A program made the translations under genes and the position numbers. A stretch of 64,000 nt of DNA from Sagittula stellata E-37 (GTDB taxonomy: Bacteria; Pseudomonadota; Alphaproteobacteria; Rhodobacterales; Rhodobacteraceae), in NCBI RefSeq assembly GCF_039724765.1, contig NZ_CP155729.1, positions 2,179,501 to 2,243,500 of the forward strand. Direction: 5' to 3'. The notes beneath the pieces are model-generated. The model saw only the letters and a list, made by a program, of their open reading frames with translations. It was not told the DNA's origin and searched no databases. Each line of letters opens with the position of its first letter. Position 1 is the stretch's first letter. Below are positions 57,414-64,000 of the stretch, piece by piece.

Positions 57414-59807
57414 ATGTCGAAGTGGATTGCGAGAATGGCAAAGGTCATTTCCGCGCAAGGCGCGCAAAATGATAAGAAAATTCAACGCCTGAGCGAGGTT
57501 GTTCAAGCCGTTTGCCTGTCTATGGCACTCGGAGCTGGCGCCGGGACGGTCGCGGTCATTCCGCAGGCCGCCTACGCACAGAACTATGCCTTCAGCAGCG
57601 TTGACATTCAGGGCAACCAGCGTGTGGAGGCAGGGACCATCCTGTCCTATGCCGGGATTGCACGGGGCCAGCAGGTTTCCGCGGGCCAGCTTAACGATGC
57701 CTACCAACGCATCCTCGGCTCCGGCCTTTTCGAAAGTGTCGATCTGATACCGCAGGGCAACACCCTCGTGATCCGCGTGGTCGAGTTCCCGACGGTCAAC
57801 CGTATCGCCTTCGAAGGCAACCGGCGGATCAAGGACGAGGATCTCGCACCCATCATCCAGAGCCAAGCGCGCCGGGTCTTCAACCCCCGCGTGGCCGAGC
57901 AGGATGCGCAGGCGATTTCCGAGGCTTACGTGGTGCAGGGGCGGATCGCCGCCCGCGTGTCGCCCAAGGTGATCCGCCGCAACGAGAACCGCGTCGATCT
58001 CGTGTTCGAGATTTTCGAAGGTGGCGTGTCCGAGGTCGAGCGCATCGGCTTTGTCGGCAACCAGGTCTATTCCGACCGTCGTCTCCGCCGCGTGGTCGAA
58101 ACAAAGCAGGCCGGCCTGCTGCGCGCCCTCATCCGGAAGGACACCTTCATCGAGGACCGCGTTCAGTTCGACCAGCAGCTCCTGCGCGACTTCTACATGG
58201 CGCGCGGCTACGTCGACTTCCGCATCACTGGCACCAACGCTGAACTGGCGCGCGAGCGTGACGGCTTCTTCGTGACATTCAATGTCGAGGAAGGTCAGCA
58301 GTTCAGGGTCGGGGCCGTCACCGTGAATTCGGATCTGCCGGACGTCGACACCGAACTGTTCCAGCGCGCGGTGAAGCTGCGCTCGGGCGTGGTCTATTCG
58401 CCGATGCGCGTCGAGAACGAGATCGCCCGGCTGGAGCGTCTTGCGATCCGTGAGGGCCTGAACTTCGTACGCGTCGATCCTCAGATCAGCCGCAACGACC
58501 GGGACCTGACGCTGGACGTGAGCTTCAACCTCGTCCGGGGCGATCGCATCTTCGTCGAGCGTATCGACATCGAAGGCAACACCACCACGATGGACCGGGT
58601 CGTGCGCCGCCAGTTCGACACTGTCGAGGGCGATCCGTTCAACCCGCGCGCCATTCGTGAAAGCGCGGAACGCATCCGGGCACTCGGCTTCTTTTCGAAC
58701 GTGGACGTGGATGCCCGTGAAGGGTCGACTCCGCAGCAGGTCATCATCGACGTCGACGTCGAGGAACAGCCAACCGGCTCGCTCTCCTTCGGTGCGAACT
58801 ATTCGTCCACCAACGGCTTCGGCGCGGCGATCTCCTTCTCGGAGCGTAACTTCCTCGGACGGGGCCAGACGCTGGGCTTCACCATCAACACCGCGTCGGC
58901 GTCCAAGAGCTATGGCTTCAACTTCATCGAACCGGCGGTGTTCGGTCAGGATCTCGCCTTCGGGCTCAACCTGAATTACGCCCAGACCAACAAACTGGGC
59001 GGCGACTATGACACGACGTCGGGCATCTTCCAGCCGTCGCTGTCCTTCCCGGTCTCCGACAACGGCCGTTTGTCGCTGCGCTACACCGCCAAACTGACGG
59101 ACGTCAGCAGCTCCGGCGCGATTGCGGGGGGCGTGATCGACGCGGAGTCCCAAGAAGGCGAACGCATCGACAGCTCGCTGGGATATACCTACAGCTGGGA
59201 CACCCGGCGTGCCGGGCTCGACCCGAAGAACACGTACCTGTTTGAATTCAGCCAGGACTTTGGCGGTGTCGGCGGCGATACCACCTTCATCAAGACCGGC
59301 GTGAAGGCGATTGCCCAAACCAAGGTCCTGTCTGAGGAAGTCACCCTGAGGGCCACAATCGAAGGCGGCGCGCTCCACTATTCCAAGGGCGAAAGCCGGG
59401 TCACCGACCGGTTCCTTCTCAGCCCGAACCTGATGCGCGGGTTCGAGTACGGCGGCATCGGTCCTCGTGAAGTGGACGGGCGTGGCAACAGCGACGCACT
59501 GGGCGGCAACTTCTACGCCGTGGCCAAGTTCGAAGCGGAGTTCCCCGTCGGTCTGCCCGAGGAATACGGCATCTCCGGTGGCCTGTTCTACGATATCGGC
59601 TCTGTCTGGGGCGTGAACAGCGAAACCAGCAACGTCGCCGGTGGCAGCATCGTGTCGGCGGACTTCGATGCCCGGCACGTGGTCGGCTTTTCGATCTTCT
59701 GGGACTCCGCACTCGGTCCGCTCAGGCTCGACTTCTCCGAACCGCTTCAGAAATCGAAGTACGATGAGGAGAAGAACTTCAACCTGACCATCTCGACCAA
59801 ATTCTGA
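57414..59807 (+). CDS. bamA: Outer membrane protein assembly factor BamA
   Basis: BamA inserts beta-barrel proteins into the outer membrane. From 57414 it has 797 residues: a long signal region (SEVVQAVCLSMALGAGAG, ending PQAAYAQ), then POTRA domains (about 50-390; FSSVDIQGNQRVEAGTILSYAGI, FEGNRRIKDEDL and so on) and the C-terminal 16-strand barrel ending KKNFNLTISTKF-like (EEKNFNLTISTKF). The loop L6 motif VRGF-type appears as LMRGFEYGGIGPR. The N-terminus is uncertain; starts at 57399 (GTG) and 57435 are possible. Confidence 0.96.
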   Translation: MSKWIARMAKVISAQGAQNDKKIQRLSEVVQAVCLSMALGAGAGTVAVIPQAAYAQNYAFSSVDIQGNQRVEAGTILSYAGIARGQQVSAGQLNDAYQRILGSGLFESVDLIPQGNTLVIRVVEFPTVNRIAFEGNRRIKDEDLAPIIQSQARRVFNPRVAEQDAQAISEAYVVQGRIAARVSPKVIRRNENRVDLVFEIFEGGVSEVERIGFVGNQVYSDRRLRRVVETKQAGLLRALIRKDTFIEDRVQFDQQLLRDFYMARGYVDFRITGTNAELARERDGFFVTFNVEEGQQFRVGAVTVNSDLPDVDTELFQRAVKLRSGVVYSPMRVENEIARLERLAIREGLNFVRVDPQISRNDRDLTLDVSFNLVRGDRIFVERIDIEGNTTTMDRVVRRQFDTVEGDPFNPRAIRESAERIRALGFFSNVDVDAREGSTPQQVIIDVDVEEQPTGSLSFGANYSSTNGFGAAISFSERNFLGRGQTLGFTINTASASKSYGFNFIEPAVFGQDLAFGLNLNYAQTNKLGGDYDTTSGIFQPSLSFPVSDNGRLSLRYTAKLTDVSSSGAIAGGVIDAESQEGERIDSSLGYTYSWDTRRAGLDPKNTYLFEFSQDFGGVGGDTTFIKTGVKAIAQTKVLSEEVTLRATIEGGALHYSKGESRVTDRFLLSPNLMRGFEYGGIGPREVDGRGNSDALGGNFYAVAKFEAEFPVGLPEEYGISGGLFYDIGSVWGVNSETSNVAGGSIVSADFDARHVVGFSIFWDSALGPLRLDFSEPLQKSKYDEEKNFNLTISTKF

Positions 59808-59811
59808 TCCC

Positions 59812-60429
59812 GTGTTCCGGCTGGTTCAATGGCTGCTGGTCCTGACGCTCTGCGTCGGGGTCGCGTTCGAGAGCCGGGCGCAAGACGGGGTGCAAAGCCC
59901 GGTGCTGGTGATCGACTTCGAACGCGCCTTCGCCGAGAGCGCGTTCGGTCGGCGATTGAACGAAGAGGTGGAGCGCGAGGGCAATGCCATCGTCGCAGAA
60001 AACCGCCGGATCGAAGCAGAGCTGTCCGCCGAGGAACAGCGTCTCACGGATCAGCGCGCCGACATGCCGCCGGACCAGTTCCGCGCCCTTGCCGATGCTT
60101 TCGACCAGAAGGTCCAGCGTCTCCGCGCCGAGCAGGACGCCAAGGCTGAGGCGTTGGGGTCGCGCGGCGAGGAAAGCCGGATCGAGTTTCTTCAGGCCGC
60201 ACGTCCCGTGCTCGAAAGGCTGATGCGCGAAACCGGGGCGGCCGTTATCCTCGAACGGCGGTCGGTGCTCGTGGCCGTGGATGCCGTGGACATCACCGAC
60301 CGGGCGATTGAGCGGATTGATGCCCAGGTTGACCCGGACCCCGCACGGGGCCCTGCTGAGCCTGCCCAGGACGTCGCGCCGCAGGACGATGTCACACCGG
60401 ATGCGCTTGTCGCGCCCACCCAACCCTGA
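59812..60429 (+). CDS. OmpH/Skp-family periplasmic chaperone
   Basis: A 205-residue secreted protein starting at GTG four bases after bamA. The signal peptide is FRLVQWLLVLTLCVGVAFESRAQ. The OmpH domain (VLVIDFERAFAESAFGRRLNEEVEREGNAI to VILERRSVLVAVDAVDITDRAIERIDAQ) contains a coiled-coil helical hairpin that holds unfolded outer membrane proteins. The C-terminal acidic Pro/Ala tail (PDPARGPAEPAQDVAPQDD) is unusual. Same order as skp after bamA elsewhere. Confidence 0.9.
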   Translation: MFRLVQWLLVLTLCVGVAFESRAQDGVQSPVLVIDFERAFAESAFGRRLNEEVEREGNAIVAENRRIEAELSAEEQRLTDQRADMPPDQFRALADAFDQKVQRLRAEQDAKAEALGSRGEESRIEFLQAARPVLERLMRETGAAVILERRSVLVAVDAVDITDRAIERIDAQVDPDPARGPAEPAQDVAPQDDVTPDALVAPTQP

Positions 60430-60512
60430 CCTGCGTCCCAGGCCCGAGCTTGCCCAGAGGTGCACGGCTTGCTAGGGACGCGGTCACGAGATCAACGTGA
60501 AGGCCAGACCAG

Positions 60513-60971
60513 ATGAGCGACCTGAAATCCGCAGATATCCAGCTTATCCAGCGCATCATTCCCCACCGCTACCCGTTCCTGCTGGTGGATCGCGTGGTCG
60601 ACATCGACGGCACGCAAAGCGCCACGGGCATCAAGAACGTGACGATGAACGAACCGCATTTTCAGGGCCACTTTCCCGGTATGCCGATCATGCCCGGTGT
60701 GACCATCGTGGAGGCCATGGCACAGACGGCGGCTGTCATGGTGGGCACGACGCTGGAGATGGCCGACAAGGAGATGAAGGTCTATTTCATGTCCATCGAC
60801 AAGTGCAAGTTCCGCCGGAAGGTGGTGCCCGGAGATCAGCTCCGGATGAACCTGACGACGTTGCGCGGCAAGCCCGGCGGAAAGGTCTGGAAGTTCGGCG
60901 GTGTGGCTGAGGTCGATGGCGAGATGGCGGCCGAAGCGGAGTTCACGGCGATGATGGATCTGCCGTCGTGA
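60513..60971 (+). CDS. fabZ: 3-hydroxyacyl-ACP dehydratase FabZ
   Basis: FabZ dehydrates 3-hydroxyacyl-ACP in fatty acid synthesis. The 152-residue hotdog protein has His53 in [15 protein letters not shown] and Glu67 in TIVEAMAQ as catalytic pair. The C-terminal [13 protein letters not shown] is normal. There is no lpxD between skp and fabZ; only 83 bases separate them. lpxA follows, overlapping by four bases. Confidence 0.97.
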   Translation: MSDLKSADIQLIQRIIPHRYPFLLVDRVVDIDGTQSATGIKNVTMNEPHFQGHFPGMPIMPGVTIVEAMAQTAAVMVGTTLEMADKEMKVYFMSIDKCKFRRKVVPGDQLRMNLTTLRGKPGGKVWKFGGVAEVDGEMAAEAEFTAMMDLPS

Positions 60972-61753
60972 GCGCCTCCATCCACCCCTCAGCCGTTGTC
61001 GAAGAGGGCGCGCGCATCGGCGACGGCGTCGTCATCGGCCCGTTTTGCCACATCGGGCCCGAAGTGGTCCTGCATGACCGGGTCGAGCTGAAGAGCCATG
61101 TGGTCGTGACCGGCGCCACGGAGATCGGCGAAGAAACGGTGGTCTTCTCTTTTGCGGCGATCGGTGAAATCCCGCAGGATCTGAAGTTCAAGGGCGAGAA
61201 GACGCGGCTGGTGATCGGCAAGCGCAACCGCATCCGTGAACATGTCACGATGAACACCGGCACCGAAGGCGGGGGCGGCGTGACACGGGTCGGGGACGAC
61301 GGGTTGTTCATGGCAGGCTGCCACGTTGCACATGACGCGCAGGTGGGCGACAGGGTCATCATCGTCAACAACGCGGCGCTCGCAGGACACTGCATCATCG
61401 AGGACGACGTCATCATCGGTGGTCTGTCGGGTGTGCACCAATGGGTGCGCATCGGGCGCGGAGCCATCATCGGCGCGGTAACCATGGTGACCAACGACGT
61501 GATCCCCTACGGCCTCGTCCAGGCGCCCAGAGGCAAGCTGGACGGTCTGAACCTTGTGGGGCTGAAACGCCGGGGCGTGAAGCGCGACGACATCACCGCT
61601 TTGCGCGCCGCGTTCCAGATGCTGGCACAGGGCGAGGGCGCCTTTCAGGACCGGGCGCGGCGGCTCGGGGATGAGACGTCAAGCCAGTATGTCAAGGAAA
61701 TCGTTGCGTTTATCCTGGGCGACAGCGACCGGTCGTTCCTGACCCCGGGGTGA
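60968..61753 (+). CDS. lpxA: UDP-N-acetylglucosamine acyltransferase
   Basis: LpxA performs the first acylation of lipid A synthesis. The 261-residue left-handed beta-helix protein has the catalytic His122 in [11 protein letters not shown] and the C-terminal helical part ([25 protein letters not shown]). It starts at GTG overlapping the fabZ stop. Both LpxA and FabZ use 3-hydroxyacyl-ACP. Confidence 0.97.
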   Translation: MSASIHPSAVVEEGARIGDGVVIGPFCHIGPEVVLHDRVELKSHVVVTGATEIGEETVVFSFAAIGEIPQDLKFKGEKTRLVIGKRNRIREHVTMNTGTEGGGGVTRVGDDGLFMAGCHVAHDAQVGDRVIIVNNAALAGHCIIEDDVIIGGLSGVHQWVRIGRGAIIGAVTMVTNDVIPYGLVQAPRGKLDGLNLVGLKRRGVKRDDITALRAAFQMLAQGEGAFQDRARRLGDETSSQYVKEIVAFILGDSDRSFLTPG

Positions 61754-61757
61754 GGCC

Positions 61758-62534
61758 GTGCTGGCGCTGATCGCCGGGACAGGCGCTTTGCCCGGGGCCG
61801 TTGCCGCGGCGCACGGCGGGACGGTTGTTGTCTGCGCGCTGGAGCACTGCCCGCCAGACCTGCCGGTGGACCGGACCTTTCGACTGGAGACCTTGGGGAC
61901 CTTGCTGCGCTGGCTACGGCGGCAGGGCGTGACGGAGGTCTGCCTTTGCGGATCGGTGACCCGACCGCCTGTGTCGCTGGCGCGGGTGGACCTGTGGACA
62001 TGGCCCTTGGTGCCGCGCGTCTTGCGGGCGCTGCGGCGGGGGGATGACGGCGCATTGCGGATCTTCATCGCACTCTTCGAGGAGTCGGGTTTTCGCGTCG
62101 TGGCCGCGCATGAGGCAGCGCCGGCGTTGTTGCCGCCTGTCGGCGCGTGGGGCGATGTTCCGGCGGGCGTCGTCGAATTGGCCCGGCTGGGCGACACCGT
62201 GAGCGACCGTCAGGCGGCAGAAGACTTGGGCCAGGCCTGCGTCCTGCGCGATGGAAATGTCCTGCAACGTGAAGGGGTTGAGGGGACGGATGCCATGTTG
62301 GCGAAGCTGGGCGATGCCGAGGGTGGCGTGCTGTACAAGGCGCCCAAGCCTGGGCAGGACCGGCGGGCCGACTTGCCGGTGATCGGGCCGGAGACGCTGC
62401 GGCGCGCCGCCGCGGCGGGGCTGGCGGGTATCGTGATCGAGGCGCAGGGGGTCATGGTGCTGGAGCAGCCCTTAGTGCGGACTTTGATCGCGGAGACGGG
62501 GCTGTTTCTCTGGGTTCGGGAAAGGGGCGCGTGA
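61758..62534 (+). CDS. lpxI: UDP-2,3-diacylglucosamine pyrophosphatase LpxI
   Basis: LpxI makes lipid X in bacteria that lack LpxH, as in most alphaproteobacteria. The 258-residue DUF1009 protein begins LALIAGTGALPGAVAAA and has the family segments LETLGTLLRWLRRQGVTEVCLCG, QREGVEGTDAML and KAPKPGQDRRADLPVIGPETL. It starts at GTG, five bases after lpxA, and its stop overlaps the lpxB start. Confidence 0.95.
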   Translation: MLALIAGTGALPGAVAAAHGGTVVVCALEHCPPDLPVDRTFRLETLGTLLRWLRRQGVTEVCLCGSVTRPPVSLARVDLWTWPLVPRVLRALRRGDDGALRIFIALFEESGFRVVAAHEAAPALLPPVGAWGDVPAGVVELARLGDTVSDRQAAEDLGQACVLRDGNVLQREGVEGTDAMLAKLGDAEGGVLYKAPKPGQDRRADLPVIGPETLRRAAAAGLAGIVIEAQGVMVLEQPLVRTLIAETGLFLWVRERGA

Positions 62535-63658
62535 TGCGGGTGTTCGTCACTGCCGGTGAGGCTTCGGGCGACAAGCTGGGCGCCGCTTTCATGAGGGGTT
62601 TCAAGCAGTTGTGCCCCGAAGTGGAGTTTCGCGGCATCGGCGGGCCGCTGATGGAGGCCGAAGGGCTGAAGAGCCTGTTCCCGATGGACGAGATCTCGAT
62701 CATGGGGATCTCGGAGATTCTCAAGGAATACAGGCACTTGAAGGCGCGCATTCGGGAAACCGCCGAGGCGGTCCTGGACTGGCGCCCCGACGTGCTGGTG
62801 ACCATCGACCTGCCGGAATTTTCGCTGCGCGTGAACCGGCTGGTGAAAAAAGCTGCGCCGGATCAAAGGGTTGTGCACTATGTCGCGCCGACTGTCTGGG
62901 CGTGGCGACCGGGCCGAGCGAAGAAGATGGTCGGCGTCGTCGACCAGGTGCTGGCGCTGCTGCCGTTCGAACCGCCGTACATGGAAGCCGTTGGAATCGC
63001 TTGTGATTTTGTCGGGCACCCGGTGGTCATGGAGCCTGTTGCCACGGCGGAGGAGGCGACGGCGTGGAAGGGGGACAGCTGCGACAAGATGGTGCTGGTG
63101 CTGCCGGGGTCGCGGCGGTCCGAGGTAGCGCGATTGTTGCCTGTTTTTCAAGAGGTCGTGGAGCGTATCGCCCGACCGGGCCTGCGTTTCGTGCTGCCTG
63201 CCGGTCGGCAGGTGGTGGGGCCGGTGAAAGAAGCCGTCTCCGGATGGAAGGTTCCGGTGGAAGTCATTGATCCGGAAGGAAAAAATGGAGATAAGCTGGC
63301 GGCATTCCGGGCGGCGGACGTGGCGCTTGCGGCCTCTGGCACGGTGTCGCTGGAGCTGGCGGCCAATGCGACGCCCATGGTGATCGCCTATGACATGTCC
63401 TGGCTCAGCCGTCAGGTCATCGGGCGGATGCTGCTTGTGGATACCGTGACGCTGGTGAACCTTGTCAGCGAGACACGAGATATACCTGAATTCATTGGGA
63501 AAAATTGCAAGCCAGAGGCGATTTCCCAAGCCGTGCTCGACGTGCTGGATTCGCCGGAAAGGCAACTTCGGGCGATGGATCTGACCATGGAGCGGCTTGG
63601 TCGCGACGGCGAGGAGCCAGGGTTAAGAGCGGCGCGCGCAGTTCTTAAAGGTCTGTGA
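62534..63658 (+). CDS. lpxB: Lipid-A-disaccharide synthase
   Basis: LpxB joins lipid X and UDP-diacylglucosamine. The 374-residue GT19 glycosyltransferase has the N-terminal MRVFVTAGEASGDKLGAAFMRG, the VAPTVWAWRPGRAKKM segment, and the C-terminal nucleotide-binding LAASGTVSLELAANATPMVIAYDMS. The ATG at 62534 overlaps the lpxI stop as TGATG. Confidence 0.97.
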   Translation: MRVFVTAGEASGDKLGAAFMRGFKQLCPEVEFRGIGGPLMEAEGLKSLFPMDEISIMGISEILKEYRHLKARIRETAEAVLDWRPDVLVTIDLPEFSLRVNRLVKKAAPDQRVVHYVAPTVWAWRPGRAKKMVGVVDQVLALLPFEPPYMEAVGIACDFVGHPVVMEPVATAEEATAWKGDSCDKMVLVLPGSRRSEVARLLPVFQEVVERIARPGLRFVLPAGRQVVGPVKEAVSGWKVPVEVIDPEGKNGDKLAAFRAADVALAASGTVSLELAANATPMVIAYDMSWLSRQVIGRMLLVDTVTLVNLVSETRDIPEFIGKNCKPEAISQAVLDVLDSPERQLRAMDLTMERLGRDGEEPGLRAARAVLKGL

Positions 63659-64000
63659 ATTAACAGGATCGGGCCGTTTGTTAACGGTCGTACGTTGGTT
63701 AATGCACCGCTCGCATACAGGATATGGGGGCGCGGACGTGCCCGTTGCATAGACCGGAAAATGGTTAACCCGCTTTCCGTGCCGGATTAACGGTTTTGAA
63801 AGGGGTGAACCGGCCGGTTTGACCCCTCCAACCGGTCGGTTGTTAACACTTGCGAATTCAACGCTTTGTTAAGGTTAACGCTTTGGCGGACGCCCTGTCT
63901 GTCGTGCCGTGTCGTGACCGCGGGCAAGGCGGATCGGACGTCCGATCGTGCGGCCAAGACACGTCGGTTGGAATGCTCCCTCGTCTCGATGACGGAGGCG
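63659..64000. other. Intergenic region rich in TTAAC
   Basis: No gene is visible to the window edge. Eight TTAA cores lie between 63660 and 63878, mostly as TTAAC (for example 63681, 63764, 63787, 63843 and 63875), in otherwise GC-rich DNA. None forms an exact TTAA-N7-TTAA CtrA box. Two near-palindromes AACCGGCCGGTT and AACCGGTCGGTT lie at about 63809 and 63830. Confidence 0.6.

Overview
The window reads as chromosomal DNA from an alphaproteobacterium of the family Rhodobacteraceae (Roseobacter group). The evidence is the high GC content, a CtrA regulator next to a SciP-type DUF1153 protein, a GTTC-N7-GTTC (alphaproteobacterial) LexA box, LpxI instead of LpxH in the lipid A pathway, a DUF1127 gene facing a MocR-type regulator, and many TGATG or ATGA stop/start couplings. 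Most genes are conserved housekeeping genes; accessory material is limited to a few small patches.

Layout. 0-8.3 kb: tpiA, a broken 2-oxoglutarate/Fe(II) oxygenase pseudogene, an unusual hairpin-repeat patch, Fe-S assembly genes (IscA type, SufT), an MscS channel, a zinc-protease/RimK fusion and a membrane LytTR regulator. 8.9-9.3 kb: two identical tRNA-Asp(GTC) genes, each with its own promoter. 9.5-15.5 kb: divergent peptidoglycan genes (DUF882 peptidase-like protein and a YcbB-type L,D-transpeptidase), then an lpxD-ACP-ketosynthase module and a DUF892 protein. 15.8-22.4 kb: mnmA, sciP, ctrA, ligA, recG. 22.4-22.7 kb: a LexA-box-controlled gene for a 40-residue one-helix membrane protein, not recognised by name. 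22.8-29.4 kb: a soluble chemoreceptor, a NifU-like scaffold, hisI, gluQ, trmFO and small proteins. 29.4-33.5 kb: speE, speD with a hairpin-rich leader, and the DUF1127/MocR pair with three operator-like repeats. 33.5-44.2 kb: rplM-rpsI, a glycosyltransferase and a sulfotransferase, TetR, PPK2, a lipoprotein L,D-transpeptidase, metA, ssb, a lytic transglycosylase and a PilZ-like membrane protein.

44.2-48.0 kb is the most disturbed part. An IS3-family element sits between an intact peptide-binding ABC lipoprotein/periplasmic gene and a few codons of a decayed DppC-like permease; the rest of that transport operon appears to be lost. 48.2-50.0 kb holds an AraC regulator and miaA.

50.1-63.7 kb is the classic envelope cluster pyrH-frr-uppS-cdsA-dxr-rseP-bamA-skp-fabZ-lpxA-lpxI-lpxB, with a convergent GlxA-type regulator inserted after pyrH and a 43-residue membrane protein before bamA. 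lpxD is missing from its usual place between skp and fabZ; the copy at 12.3 kb, with its own ACP and ketosynthase, presumably supplies that step. The last 340 bases are intergenic and rich in TTAAC.

No CRISPR array, prophage, integron or plasmid replication gene was seen. Three scattered copies of a short conserved element (hairpin followed by GGTATTT and GGCCAAGATGAAG) each lie just downstream of a gene's 3' end in the same orientation and may be an undescribed 3'-end signal.
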